Positions 1-8,652 of a stretch of 37,677 bases of DNA are shown piece by piece. Within the stretch, counting starts at the first letter, position 1. Each line of letters opens with the position of its first letter. Below the pieces are notes generated by a model. That model was not told the DNA's origin and did not search any database. It worked only from the letters and a program-made list of their open reading frames with translations. The stretch covers positions 1 to 37,677 of the forward strand of contig PANZ01000011.1 in assembly GCA_002707835.1 (NCBI GenBank), in the 5' to 3' direction. Source of the DNA: Chloroflexota bacterium (lineage in GTDB: Bacteria > Chloroflexota > Dehalococcoidia > UBA2979). Position numbers and translations under genes: made by a program.

Positions 1-90
1 TATCCTCAATTGCCTCAGATACCTCTTCTTCAGAGTCTGATGCATTATCCTCAATTGCCTCAGATACCTCTTCTTCAGAGTCTGATTCAC
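1..90. repeat. 45-bp direct tandem repeat (2 near-perfect copies visible, degenerate third start) inside the rpsF 3' end
   Basis: tatcctcaattgcctcagatacctcttcttcagagtctgatgcat (1-45) repeated at 46-90 with only terminal differences; in frame, encodes (SDSEEEVSEAIEDNA)n. Confidence 0.95.
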
Positions 91-481
91 TATCCACAAT
101 TACTTCAACAGAATTCTCTTCCTGACTGTTTTCATCATCAAATTCTGCACTTTCATTATCTTGCGACTCTTGAGGATCTTTTACAACACCTTCATAAGGA
201 ATGATTCCTTTGATTAGTAAATGTCGCAACACATCTTCAGAAAGATTCAATTGAGATTCAAGTTCAAAGCCGACTTCAGGTTGAGCATTAAAAGTAGTTA
301 ATACATAAAATCCTTCTAAATTTTGCCCAATTGGATAAGCAAGTCGTCGCCTGCCCCAACGATCTACAGTAATTACTTCACCAAAATTATTAATAATACT
401 GGAAACATTATCGACAAAAGCATCAATATCTTGCTCAGAAAGACGTGGATGCAAAACATACATTAATTCATAATCGTTCAT
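1..481 (-). CDS. rpsF: 30S ribosomal protein S6, 3' end beyond window, with acidic repeat-containing C-terminal extension
   Basis: Hand translation from ATG at 481: MNDYELMYVLHPRLSEQDIDAFVDNVSSIINNFGEVITVDRWGRRRLAYPIGQNLEGFYVLTTF..., typical bS6; then ...SDSEEEVSEAIEDNASDSEEEVSEAIED open to the window edge. Confidence 0.93.
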   Translation of the reverse strand, partial: MNDYELMYVLHPRLSEQDIDAFVDNVSSIINNFGEVITVDRWGRRRLAYPIGQNLEGFYVLTTFNAQPEVGFELESQLNLSEDVLRHLLIKGIIPYEGVVKDPQESQDNESAEFDDENSQEENSVEVIVDSESDSEEEVSEAIEDNASDSEEEVSEAIED

Positions 482-546
482 AAGTTCCTCGCTGACCTCG
501 GTCATTGAAAATATCATTTCAATAAAATTGCAGATATTCTGATCAG

Positions 547-583
547 CAACAGCGTACTTTTAAAGTATTAAGTACTGCTGTTG
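547..583. other. Inverted repeat / hairpin in the rpsF upstream region
   Basis: CAACAGC-GTACTT ... AAGTAC-T-GCTGTTG: 13-bp arms with one bulged base, about 66-102 nt upstream of the rpsF ATG; no U-tract follows. Confidence 0.6.
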
Positions 584-638
584 AGTAATTGATTTTAGCA
601 GCAGATTTGTGTTGAGCAACATTTTCAAATCAAACTTA

Positions 639-1886
639 TTATCTTCCAACTCCAGGTGCTGCAAACTCAGAACATAATTTTTCGACTTCAACACGTATTG
701 AACCCAATATTTGAGGATCATCATGATTCTCAAATACGCGCAAAATCAATTCACCAATCTGTTTCATCTCATTACTACCCATACCTCGGCTTGTTATAGC
801 CGGAGTACCCATTCGAACACCTGACCCGATAGTAGGAGGATTAGGATCAAAAGGAATAGTATTGTAATTCGTAACAATTCCAGCAACTTCCAAAGCTTCA
901 GCTGCAATTTTTCCTGTCAGACCCATCGGGGTAACATCCACTAAAACAAGATGCGTTTCCGTACCACCTGAAACTAATCGTAGGCCACCAATCTCAAGTG
1001 TATTAGCTAAAGTATTTGCGTTAGAAACAGTATCATGCGCATATGTTTTAAATTCTTGAGTACTAGCCTCGGACAACATGACTGCCTTACCCGCAATAAT
1101 ATTCATCATCGGCCCTCCTTGAGATCCAGGAAAAACACCTCTGTCTACTCTTCTGGCATAATCTTGATCACAAAGTATCATCCCACCTCGAGGGCCCCTG
1201 AGCGTCTTATGCGTTGATGAGGTTACTACATGAGCAAATCCGGAAGGGCTAGGGTGTGCTCCACCTGCAATGAGACCAGAAATATGGGCCATATCAGCCA
1301 TCAATATTGCATCAACTTCATCTGCAATTTCTCTGGCACGCGCAAAATTAATTTGTCGAGGATAAGCAGTAGCGCCAACAACTAGAAGCTTGGGCCGATG
1401 TGATTTTGCTATATCAAGCATGGCATCGTAATCAATTATTTCAGTTTCACGATCCACACCATAACTCACAAAATTGTATAATTTCCCGCTCGCATTTACT
1501 GGATGGCCATGTGTTAGATGACCACCAGCATCTAATTGCATACCCATAACTGTATCTCCAGGTTTTAGCAAGCCTAAATAGACAGCCATATTCGCCTGCG
1601 TACCAGAATGAGGTTGCACGTTAGCATGAGCAAAATTAAAAACTTCTTTTGCCCGATCACGAGCTAAATTTTCGGCTTCATCAACAATATCATTACCTTG
1701 GTAATATCGAGCTCCGGGGTAACCTTCAGAATATTTATTAGTTAATATACTTCCTACAGCGTCCATGACAGCCATGCTCGCATAATTCTCAGAAGGAATC
1801 ATTTCTAATACATTGTTTTGACGAACATTCTCACGTGAAATAATATCTGAAATCACTGGATCTACATTATGTAGTTTTTTATTCAT
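639..1886 (-). CDS. glyA: Serine hydroxymethyltransferase
   Basis: SHMT motifs: IPSENYAS, NKYSEGYPGARYYQGN, VVTSSTHKTLRGPRGG. The ORF extends to 1934, but ATG at 1886 (MNKKLHN) has a well-spaced GGGAGG and avoids overlap with the upstream gene. Confidence 0.96.
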   Translation of the reverse strand: MNKKLHNVDPVISDIISRENVRQNNVLEMIPSENYASMAVMDAVGSILTNKYSEGYPGARYYQGNDIVDEAENLARDRAKEVFNFAHANVQPHSGTQANMAVYLGLLKPGDTVMGMQLDAGGHLTHGHPVNASGKLYNFVSYGVDRETEIIDYDAMLDIAKSHRPKLLVVGATAYPRQINFARAREIADEVDAILMADMAHISGLIAGGAHPSPSGFAHVVTSSTHKTLRGPRGGMILCDQDYARRVDRGVFPGSQGGPMMNIIAGKAVMLSEASTQEFKTYAHDTVSNANTLANTLEIGGLRLVSGGTETHLVLVDVTPMGLTGKIAAEALEVAGIVTNYNTIPFDPNPPTIGSGVRMGTPAITSRGMGSNEMKQIGELILRVFENHDDPQILGSIRVEVEKLCSEFAAPGVGR

Positions 1887-1905
1887 GTTGCTCATTCCTC
1901 CCATT

Positions 1906-3036
1906 CTACTCTTCAATACTCCAAACCCAATCATTTAGTAACATCAGATCGCCAGAAACCAGAGAATGACCTCCGATTATTACAGGTACTGGTGAATTAC
2001 TTGCTGCCTTAACGAGATTTTTTAAACTTGAATGTTTTATTTCATGATATTTCAGTAAATCTGCATTAAATCTATCTTCTGTAGATGTTTCCCATTGTAG
2101 ATGTGCCAACACCGGTCTTATATCGATAAATGCCGCATCACATAACATAGGTATCCATTCCATAAAACACTGATCCGGGCCAACACTCTCTATTACTTGA
2201 CCCAATAATGATCTAGCCCTTGCTATACCAAAGTGACCTGCAGCGCTCATTCCTCTTTCTTCAGACAACACACGAACTCTACATGCCGTTTCCTTTTCAA
2301 GGTATTGCCATGTGCGCGAACTAACTCTCCCGCTCACAAAGATCTGCTTATTGGAATCTTTTAAGACTTGCGCTGCATCTGATAAAAAATAGGATTTGCC
2401 ATGCCATTTAGCAATTGATTCTCTTAAGAGTGGACCTCCTGCAGACGCGCAATCTAATACAAGCAAGTCCAATGGGGAATCAATATTAAATTGTGTGATA
2501 GTATTTCGAGGCAATTCTTCTATACGAACATCTAATTCTTCTTTTAGAGAACGTGGAACTTCATTGTCAGTTTTTGGTATTTGAGATAACTGGGAAAATG
2601 CACTACACGAATTAAGTGCAAATAAATCTGCAGAAAAATAATTATTCGTTATACAAGTTAAGTCTTTCGAATTAAGTTTTTCTTTTAAATCAATCAGATC
2701 ATTGACGCCAAACAATGGAGCAGATCCGGAGCCAATATACACAAATTGTTCACATGAAGATTGCAATAATATCTCTTGAAGACGTTTGCCAAATTGGAAT
2801 TGTTCATTAGGATCATCGAGTGATAGCTCAACACCTGCAGGAACTGATTGTTCAACTAATTTATCAGTTCCTAATGCAATATATTCAAAACAATTAGCTT
2901 CCAACGCCAGATTGAGAAGGTCACAAGCTGCAGCTTCAAGAGATCTACGCAAATCCCCCTCCACATTATCGAATGCAAAACCACCGAGCATTACAATTAG
3001 TGCTGTACTTTTTACCTTTTTTTCAAATTTGGCCAA
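1906..3036 (-). CDS. Uncharacterised protein, possibly related to GT-A-fold nucleotidyltransferases
   Basis: Long ORF with coding-like composition directly upstream of glyA; segment VYIGSGSAPLFGVNDLIDLKEKL loosely resembles the G-D-x-P-L region of MobA/CofC-type folds. Family uncertain. Confidence 0.6.
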   Translation of the reverse strand: MAKFEKKVKSTALIVMLGGFAFDNVEGDLRRSLEAAACDLLNLALEANCFEYIALGTDKLVEQSVPAGVELSLDDPNEQFQFGKRLQEILLQSSCEQFVYIGSGSAPLFGVNDLIDLKEKLNSKDLTCITNNYFSADLFALNSCSAFSQLSQIPKTDNEVPRSLKEELDVRIEELPRNTITQFNIDSPLDLLVLDCASAGGPLLRESIAKWHGKSYFLSDAAQVLKDSNKQIFVSGRVSSRTWQYLEKETACRVRVLSEERGMSAAGHFGIARARSLLGQVIESVGPDQCFMEWIPMLCDAAFIDIRPVLAHLQWETSTEDRFNADLLKYHEIKHSSLKNLVKAASNSPVPVIIGGHSLVSGDLMLLNDWVWSIEE

Positions 3037-3108
3037 AACAGAAACCCTTATACCCTAAAACTTGATTAACATAGTACCTTCTACGAGCAAGCAAGATACG
3101 ATACTCAC

Positions 3109-4380
3109 ATGAATCAAACAATAAATCCAAAATATCCTAGAATCGCTAGTCGCTTTTCTGCTCTTACTTTCAATGATTTTCGACTGTTAATTATTATGCA
3201 AATTATATCTAGTATGCGAATGCCAATTATTTTCGTAACACAATCATGGTATGTAGCAATTACTGTACCGGAAAATCAGAGACTCTTAGCATTGGGAATC
3301 CTTTCTGCATTACGTGGTATCGCATTTTTAGGCTATGCATTGTTTGGAGGTACTTTTGCTGATCGATTCCCTAGAACTAGAGTTATATATGTTAGTCATT
3401 TCGCAGGACTCTTCAGCGTACTAATTATAGGAGGGTTGCTCCTAATACCTATTGTAAATAACGGAGAAGGCTTATGGCTTCCTGTAATGATGATCCTTTT
3501 TGCGACTTTCGGAATAATTAATGCGCAGGATATGCCTACTCGAACAGCAATGATCAGAGATACTGTACCTGAACCTCTATTACCACAAGCAATTACATTA
3601 CATCAGTTAGCAATGTCCATTGGGCTACTGATTGCAGCACCTTTGGCAGGTTTTTCAATTGATTATTTTGGTTTTGCAGCCACTTATCTAATTGCAGGTC
3701 TTACACATATCGCAGTTTTAATTGCTGTCAGAAAAATGTCTGTGCTTTCAGCGGCAGATCCAGAAGCATCTAGTGATTCAATAATAAAAAATCTTCAACA
3801 GGGACTTATATCCTTAAAAATTAATCCTGTTGTTCGTTGGACTATCCTCTCAAATTGGGTTGTAACGTCTTTAGGATTAAGTGTGATGGGTGGATTAATT
3901 GCTGCATGGATTAATGATGTCCTCATGCTAGAGGCGTCCGACTGGGGAATAATGATTATTTTTTGGGGTGTTGGAGGTGTTTTTGCCTCTACCTGGCTTA
4001 GTTGGAAGAATAATTTACAACATCTTGGCCTGTGGTACCTCGGTGCATGCACATTAATGGGCTTATCCATACTTGGTTTTTCTATTACGAGAATAGTATT
4101 ACTTGCATTCATTTTAAATGGGATCGTTGGTTTTTCTTACCAATTAATATTAACGCTCAGTGTGGATATCATTCAACGAGAAGTTCCTAACCGTCTGATG
4201 GGAAGAACAGTTGGGATATTAATGTTAGCAAGTGGAATAATGCAAATTGTTGGGATATTTGCTGGTTTGCTAGCACAAAATTTAGGAATAGAGACTATTT
4301 ACTTAGCGGCAGGATTTGCGACAATTTTATTCTCGATAGGATTGATTCTATTTCAACGACCTTTGAGAAGCGTTACATAA
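3109..4380 (+). CDS. MFS transporter
   Basis: 423 aa, about 12 hydrophobic segments; MFS motif-like GGTFADRFPRTRV; C-terminal RLMGRTVGILMLASG. Confidence 0.9.
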   Translation: MNQTINPKYPRIASRFSALTFNDFRLLIIMQIISSMRMPIIFVTQSWYVAITVPENQRLLALGILSALRGIAFLGYALFGGTFADRFPRTRVIYVSHFAGLFSVLIIGGLLLIPIVNNGEGLWLPVMMILFATFGIINAQDMPTRTAMIRDTVPEPLLPQAITLHQLAMSIGLLIAAPLAGFSIDYFGFAATYLIAGLTHIAVLIAVRKMSVLSAADPEASSDSIIKNLQQGLISLKINPVVRWTILSNWVVTSLGLSVMGGLIAAWINDVLMLEASDWGIMIIFWGVGGVFASTWLSWKNNLQHLGLWYLGACTLMGLSILGFSITRIVLLAFILNGIVGFSYQLILTLSVDIIQREVPNRLMGRTVGILMLASGIMQIVGIFAGLLAQNLGIETIYLAAGFATILFSIGLILFQRPLRSVT

Positions 4381-4437
4381 TCTTTTTACATGATCTTCTA
4401 AACATATATACTTAACATACTGAAATAGGGGAAAACA

Positions 4438-5130
4438 GTGAAAATAACTATCCAACTTTTCGCAGGGTTAAAAGACATCGTAGGCTCAGATATCACTGAA
4501 AATTTTGATCAAGAGTCAATATCAGTTGCCGAACTTCGCCAACATCTAGAGCAAAATTATGAAAAACTTCGTCCATATTTATCTGGTGTGGCAATAGCGA
4601 TCAATGAAGACTACGTCCTTGATGATAACATTGAACTTCATGATGGAGATTCGGTTGCATTAATTCCACCAATCGCTGGAGGAGCAAATCCTAGTTTTCT
4701 CATCACTAAGCAAATTTTACAGCCTCCCACAATAAAAAAACTGGTGGCAACTCCGTCAAGTGGTGCGATTGTAATATTTGAAGGTGTCGTTCGAAATTTA
4801 CATGAAGGTCGCAGGGTACTGCGTCTAGAGTATGAAGCTTACGATACAATGGCCCTAAAACAACTCGAATTAGTCGGGGATGAAATTCTATCCCAATTCG
4901 TTAATAGAGAAGTTCATAAAATAGCTATACACCATAGAATAGGTATGCTGGAGATTGGTGATATATCTCTTTTAGTTGCTATATCTGCAGCACATCGAGC
5001 TGATGCATTCGAAGCGGCAAATCTTGCAGTAGATCGAGTCAAAGAAACCGTCCCAATATGGAAAAAAGAATATGGGCTAAATGGAACAATGTGGCAAGAG
5101 GGTATCTTACCAAAACCTGTCACAAAATAA
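4438..5130 (+). CDS. Fused molybdopterin synthase MoaD-MoaE (MoaX-type)
   Basis: GTG start. aa 1-82 MoaD/ThiS-like ending DSVALIPPIAGG; aa 83-230 MoaE-like (GAIVIFEGVVRNLHEGRRVLRLEYEAYDTMA...HHRIGMLEIGDISLLVAISAAHRADAFEA...VPIWKKE). Confidence 0.93.
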   Translation: MKITIQLFAGLKDIVGSDITENFDQESISVAELRQHLEQNYEKLRPYLSGVAIAINEDYVLDDNIELHDGDSVALIPPIAGGANPSFLITKQILQPPTIKKLVATPSSGAIVIFEGVVRNLHEGRRVLRLEYEAYDTMALKQLELVGDEILSQFVNREVHKIAIHHRIGMLEIGDISLLVAISAAHRADAFEAANLAVDRVKETVPIWKKEYGLNGTMWQEGILPKPVTK

Positions 5131-5135
5131 CAATT

Positions 5136-6503
5136 TTAGATTATTTTGGTACCGCCTATCCTATAATCAGGAGCAGTAATCTCGTAAACAGTAGAAATCT
5201 GAATATCAGCCAGTCGTGAAGCAATCCGAGGTTGTATATCACCTAACTTACAGTTCGTTGTAATAATTGTTGGTGATTTTTTCAGATGGCGATAATTGAC
5301 TAATTGATACAGTTTCTCTTCAGCCCAACTACTAGAATTTTGAGCGCCCATATCATCAAGGACTAAAAGTGATACTTCCTTCATTTTCCGAAATTTAACT
5401 TCAAAATTATTTGAAGAAAAATTGTTAAAAGTAGCTCTGAAGTCATCCAATAAATCCGGAACATTAGCAAATGCTACATCTTCACCTTGCAAAATTCTGT
5501 AACCAGTAATCGCAGCGGCTAAATGTGTTTTCCCGCATCCATTTCCACCCAAAAAAACCAACCACCCCTCAGGTTTTTTTGACCAATGCATTGCAAGTTG
5601 CAACACACCTTCTAAATTTTTCCTATGCTCACCTTTAAGTCCACGAGCTTTTGGATCAAAATTATCAAATTGAAATTGTTTAATTTCATTAGATTCCATT
5701 GCACCAGTTGTTGTTAATAAAGAAGTACTTCCAATCCCTAAATTAACTACTTGAGATATTCCGGGATCTAATAATTTAGTCATAATTCTAGATTCTGTGT
5801 CGATAGTAACTTCTCGACAAGTAAAAATAGTTGCGTTTTTAGCATCAAATCGGTGAGTAACAATTTGCATTAATTTTTCTTCGGCCCAATTCGTAAAAGA
5901 ATAACTTCCAAGATCATCAAGGACTAACAAAGGTGCTTCTTTATATTTTTCAATAATATCGTTATATTGTGTTTCGTTTTCATCATCATAAGTTGATCGT
6001 AATTCATCGAGAAAATCAGCAACATTAGCAAAAAGTCCAGGTTCGCCATTTTCTATTAATCTAGTTACCACTGCTGCAGCAAGATGTGATTTCCCCACAC
6101 CATGTGCACCTGTAATAACTAACCATCCCACAGGGTATTCAGCAAAGTGTTCGATTAATTCTACTGCTTCACGATATCTCCCCTGATCGCTCGGTTGAAT
6201 TAATCTTCCTGTTATATCTATATCTTCAAAAGATCTATTTTTCAATGGCCCCAGTTGTGAATACCTTTCAAGTCTATTTTTGCGTGTTTGATCATTTTCA
6301 TAAAGTGAACAAACACACGGCTCTACTTTACCAAATTTTGGATCTGCCAAATCTTTAGTAACCCTAACAAACCGAGCATCAGAGCAAATTATGCATACTG
6401 CTCTGTCTTCCATTTCATCAAGTTTATTAGTAGAGCTATTGTCTCCTATAGAGATGGCTGTACGGATCGGTTGATTCATTATTTCGCCAATTTGTTTCAT
6501 CAT
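5136..6503 (-). CDS. DnaC/DnaI-type helicase loader ATPase with two tandem AAA+ modules and an N-terminal CxxC...CxC putative zinc site
   Basis: Module 1: GWLVITGAHGVGKSHLAAA, LLVLDDLGS. Module 2: GWLVFLGGNGCGKTHLAAA, LLVLDDMGA, TIITTNC, PRIASRL. N-terminus CIICSDARF...VEPCVC. SD AAGGA before MMKQIG. Confidence 0.88.
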   Translation of the reverse strand: MMKQIGEIMNQPIRTAISIGDNSSTNKLDEMEDRAVCIICSDARFVRVTKDLADPKFGKVEPCVCSLYENDQTRKNRLERYSQLGPLKNRSFEDIDITGRLIQPSDQGRYREAVELIEHFAEYPVGWLVITGAHGVGKSHLAAAVVTRLIENGEPGLFANVADFLDELRSTYDDENETQYNDIIEKYKEAPLLVLDDLGSYSFTNWAEEKLMQIVTHRFDAKNATIFTCREVTIDTESRIMTKLLDPGISQVVNLGIGSTSLLTTTGAMESNEIKQFQFDNFDPKARGLKGEHRKNLEGVLQLAMHWSKKPEGWLVFLGGNGCGKTHLAAAITGYRILQGEDVAFANVPDLLDDFRATFNNFSSNNFEVKFRKMKEVSLLVLDDMGAQNSSSWAEEKLYQLVNYRHLKKSPTIITTNCKLGDIQPRIASRLADIQISTVYEITAPDYRIGGTKII

Positions 6504-7134
6504 TTCGTCCTTCTTTATTCCAACGTTTTAGAATTGCATCTACATACCTCCAAGAACGTGCATTATTAGTAGATGCCAGATTTAATGCTTCTATAATCCA
6601 TTCCGTTGGATATATACCCTCAGCCTCTCTAATTGCTTCTGCAATTGCAGGAGTAACAGTCCCGATTTCCTGTTCATAGGCAATAATTGGAGTTGTTTTA
6701 TCCAACTTAATTGCTGTGGCAATTTGTGAATCTTCAGAAAAAGAAAGAGTTCCCATATGTATTTGTTGGTATTGCCTTCTTCCGCCTTCATTATTCAAAA
6801 AATACAAAAAATCATGTTGATTTAAGTGACATTCAAGCAAAGCACCTGCTTGTACTCCTCTATCAAGTGCTTCTTTTATTTGAAAACGATAGGTATCTTC
6901 TGATAATGCTGCCCTTAAGGATGTTTCATTAACTAACTCTTCAAAACTAACAGCACGTATACGTCCTGATTTGCGAAAAATCATATAAATTACATGCAAC
7001 ACAACTCGGATCTCTACACCTCTGTTTAGAGTCGGCATTAACTCATTAAAAAACTCTACTGGAATGGCTACAGCCTTTGATCCTGTACGAAAGCCTTCGA
7101 ATCTTATATTTTTCTCATTATTATCACTCATCAA
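6436..7134 (-). CDS. DnaD-domain replication protein
   Basis: C-terminal YEQEIGTVTPAIAEAIREAEGIYPTEWIIEALNLASTNNARSWRYVDAILKRWNKEG matches the DnaD/DnaB_2 pattern; located between dnaB and the helicase loader. Confidence 0.87.
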   Translation of the reverse strand: MMSDNNEKNIRFEGFRTGSKAVAIPVEFFNELMPTLNRGVEIRVVLHVIYMIFRKSGRIRAVSFEELVNETSLRAALSEDTYRFQIKEALDRGVQAGALLECHLNQHDFLYFLNNEGGRRQYQQIHMGTLSFSEDSQIATAIKLDKTTPIIAYEQEIGTVTPAIAEAIREAEGIYPTEWIIEALNLASTNNARSWRYVDAILKRWNKEGRNDETNWRNNESTDPYSHLYRRQ

Positions 7135-8573
7135 TTAACTGGCCCCAAGGGATCATTTTCTAAATGTGATGTATCGGATCTTAATAACAAATCTTGAAAA
7201 CTAGCTGTTTCAGGTACGAAACGAATCGTTACAGTCCCTGTGGGACCATTTCGATGTTTAGCAATAATGACTTGAGCTAACCCTGTAGGATGCTGTGATC
7301 CTGGAGCAGTAGGGTTTTTATCTTGCCACTGTTCAGCTTGTAAATAGACATCTTCTCTATAAATAAACATCACAATATCTGCATCTTGTTCTATAGCACC
7401 TGATTCTCGAAGATCAGAAAGCATAGGGATATGAGGTTGACGACTTTCAACAGCTCGTGACAATTGAGCTGCAGCCATGACCGGGACATTTAATTCACGC
7501 GCAAGTTCTTTAAGAGATCTTGAAATATGGCTAATTTCATTAGCACGAGTATCCGCGCGACCACTACTTTGGAGAAGTTGAAGATAGTCAACAATTACTA
7601 AATCTAAACCAAACTCAGCTTGCAAACGTCTACATTTTGCCCGAATTTCAGAAACCGAAAGCATCGCTGAATCATCAATGAATATAGGTGCACTAGATAA
7701 TTGTCCATGTGCATTCATTACTCGAGATTCTTCTTCCTCACCATGACGCCCAAGTCTAAGTCTAGACATTTTTACGCCTGATTCAGCTGACAACATTCGC
7801 ATTGCAAGTTGTTCACCATTCATTTCTAAGCTGAAAATCGCAACAGTACCTTGACTGCCTATAGCGGCGTTTCTTGCAAAATTTAGCATAAGTGAAGTTT
7901 TTCCTACTCCAGTTCGAGCAGCAAGAACAAGCAAATCACCTCTCTTGAAACCTCCTAAAAGTTCATACAGATCCATAAAACCAGATCTAATAACAGTATC
8001 GATTTCTTCTTCATCGGAAGGAACTTCTAGAAAGTCATCGAGTAATTCTCGAAGTCTTCTAAAGTCACCCGAAGCTTCGGCAGAACGAAGATTAAGTAAG
8101 AGAGCTTCAGATTCTCTAATTACATGAGAAACATCTGAACCCCCAGCATTTGCAAGCTGTGCAATTTGTCCAGCAGTTTGCATAAGCCTACGATATAAAG
8201 CATCACGAGCAATTATACGTGCATGAGATTCAACACCTATAGCCGTAAAATATTTACCAGCTATCTCTTGTAGGTAAGTTTCGCCACCCACTATTTCTAG
8301 TCTATCTAAACGGAGTAATTCATGTGCTACGGTTGGAATTGTAATGGTCTCATTACGATCAGCTAACTGGAGACATACTTCATAAATCCAACCATTGTGC
8401 TCCCGAAAAAAATCATTAGGTTGAATAATTGGCACAATTCTCGCATACGCATCATTGTCCAAAAGTAGTGCAGCAATAACCGCTTCCTCAGCACTTATAT
8501 CATGTGGAGGAAGACCAGATTTCTGAGTTTGAGAATTTCGAGGAATTTGAGCAGGAACATTATCTAAAACCAT
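7131..8573 (-). CDS. dnaB: Replicative DNA helicase
   Basis: LPPHDISAEEAVIAALLLDNDA, GDLLVLAARTGVGKTSLMLNFA, DLVIVDYLQLLQSSGR, SDLRESGAIEQDADIVMFIYRE; 4-bp ATGA overlap with the dnaD-like gene. Confidence 0.98.
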   Translation of the reverse strand: MVLDNVPAQIPRNSQTQKSGLPPHDISAEEAVIAALLLDNDAYARIVPIIQPNDFFREHNGWIYEVCLQLADRNETITIPTVAHELLRLDRLEIVGGETYLQEIAGKYFTAIGVESHARIIARDALYRRLMQTAGQIAQLANAGGSDVSHVIRESEALLLNLRSAEASGDFRRLRELLDDFLEVPSDEEEIDTVIRSGFMDLYELLGGFKRGDLLVLAARTGVGKTSLMLNFARNAAIGSQGTVAIFSLEMNGEQLAMRMLSAESGVKMSRLRLGRHGEEEESRVMNAHGQLSSAPIFIDDSAMLSVSEIRAKCRRLQAEFGLDLVIVDYLQLLQSSGRADTRANEISHISRSLKELARELNVPVMAAAQLSRAVESRQPHIPMLSDLRESGAIEQDADIVMFIYREDVYLQAEQWQDKNPTAPGSQHPTGLAQVIIAKHRNGPTGTVTIRFVPETASFQDLLLRSDTSHLENDPLGPVN

Positions 8574-8652
8574 TTAACATTCCCTCATCGAAAAAGAGGG
8601 CTATGCAAGTCTTAATACCTAAAACGTAGTATAGAATAACAACAAAATTTGA

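Noticed and set aside
1-90. Possible CRISPR-like repeat
   Set aside because: Copies are directly adjacent with no spacers, and the unit is in frame within a coding sequence.
10-204. Plus-strand 64-aa ORF with repeated QIPLLQSL
   Set aside because: Antisense shadow of the rpsF tandem repeat; the minus-strand frame encodes the S6 tail.
3795-4112. Minus-strand 105-aa ORF
   Set aside because: Antisense shadow of the MFS transporter.
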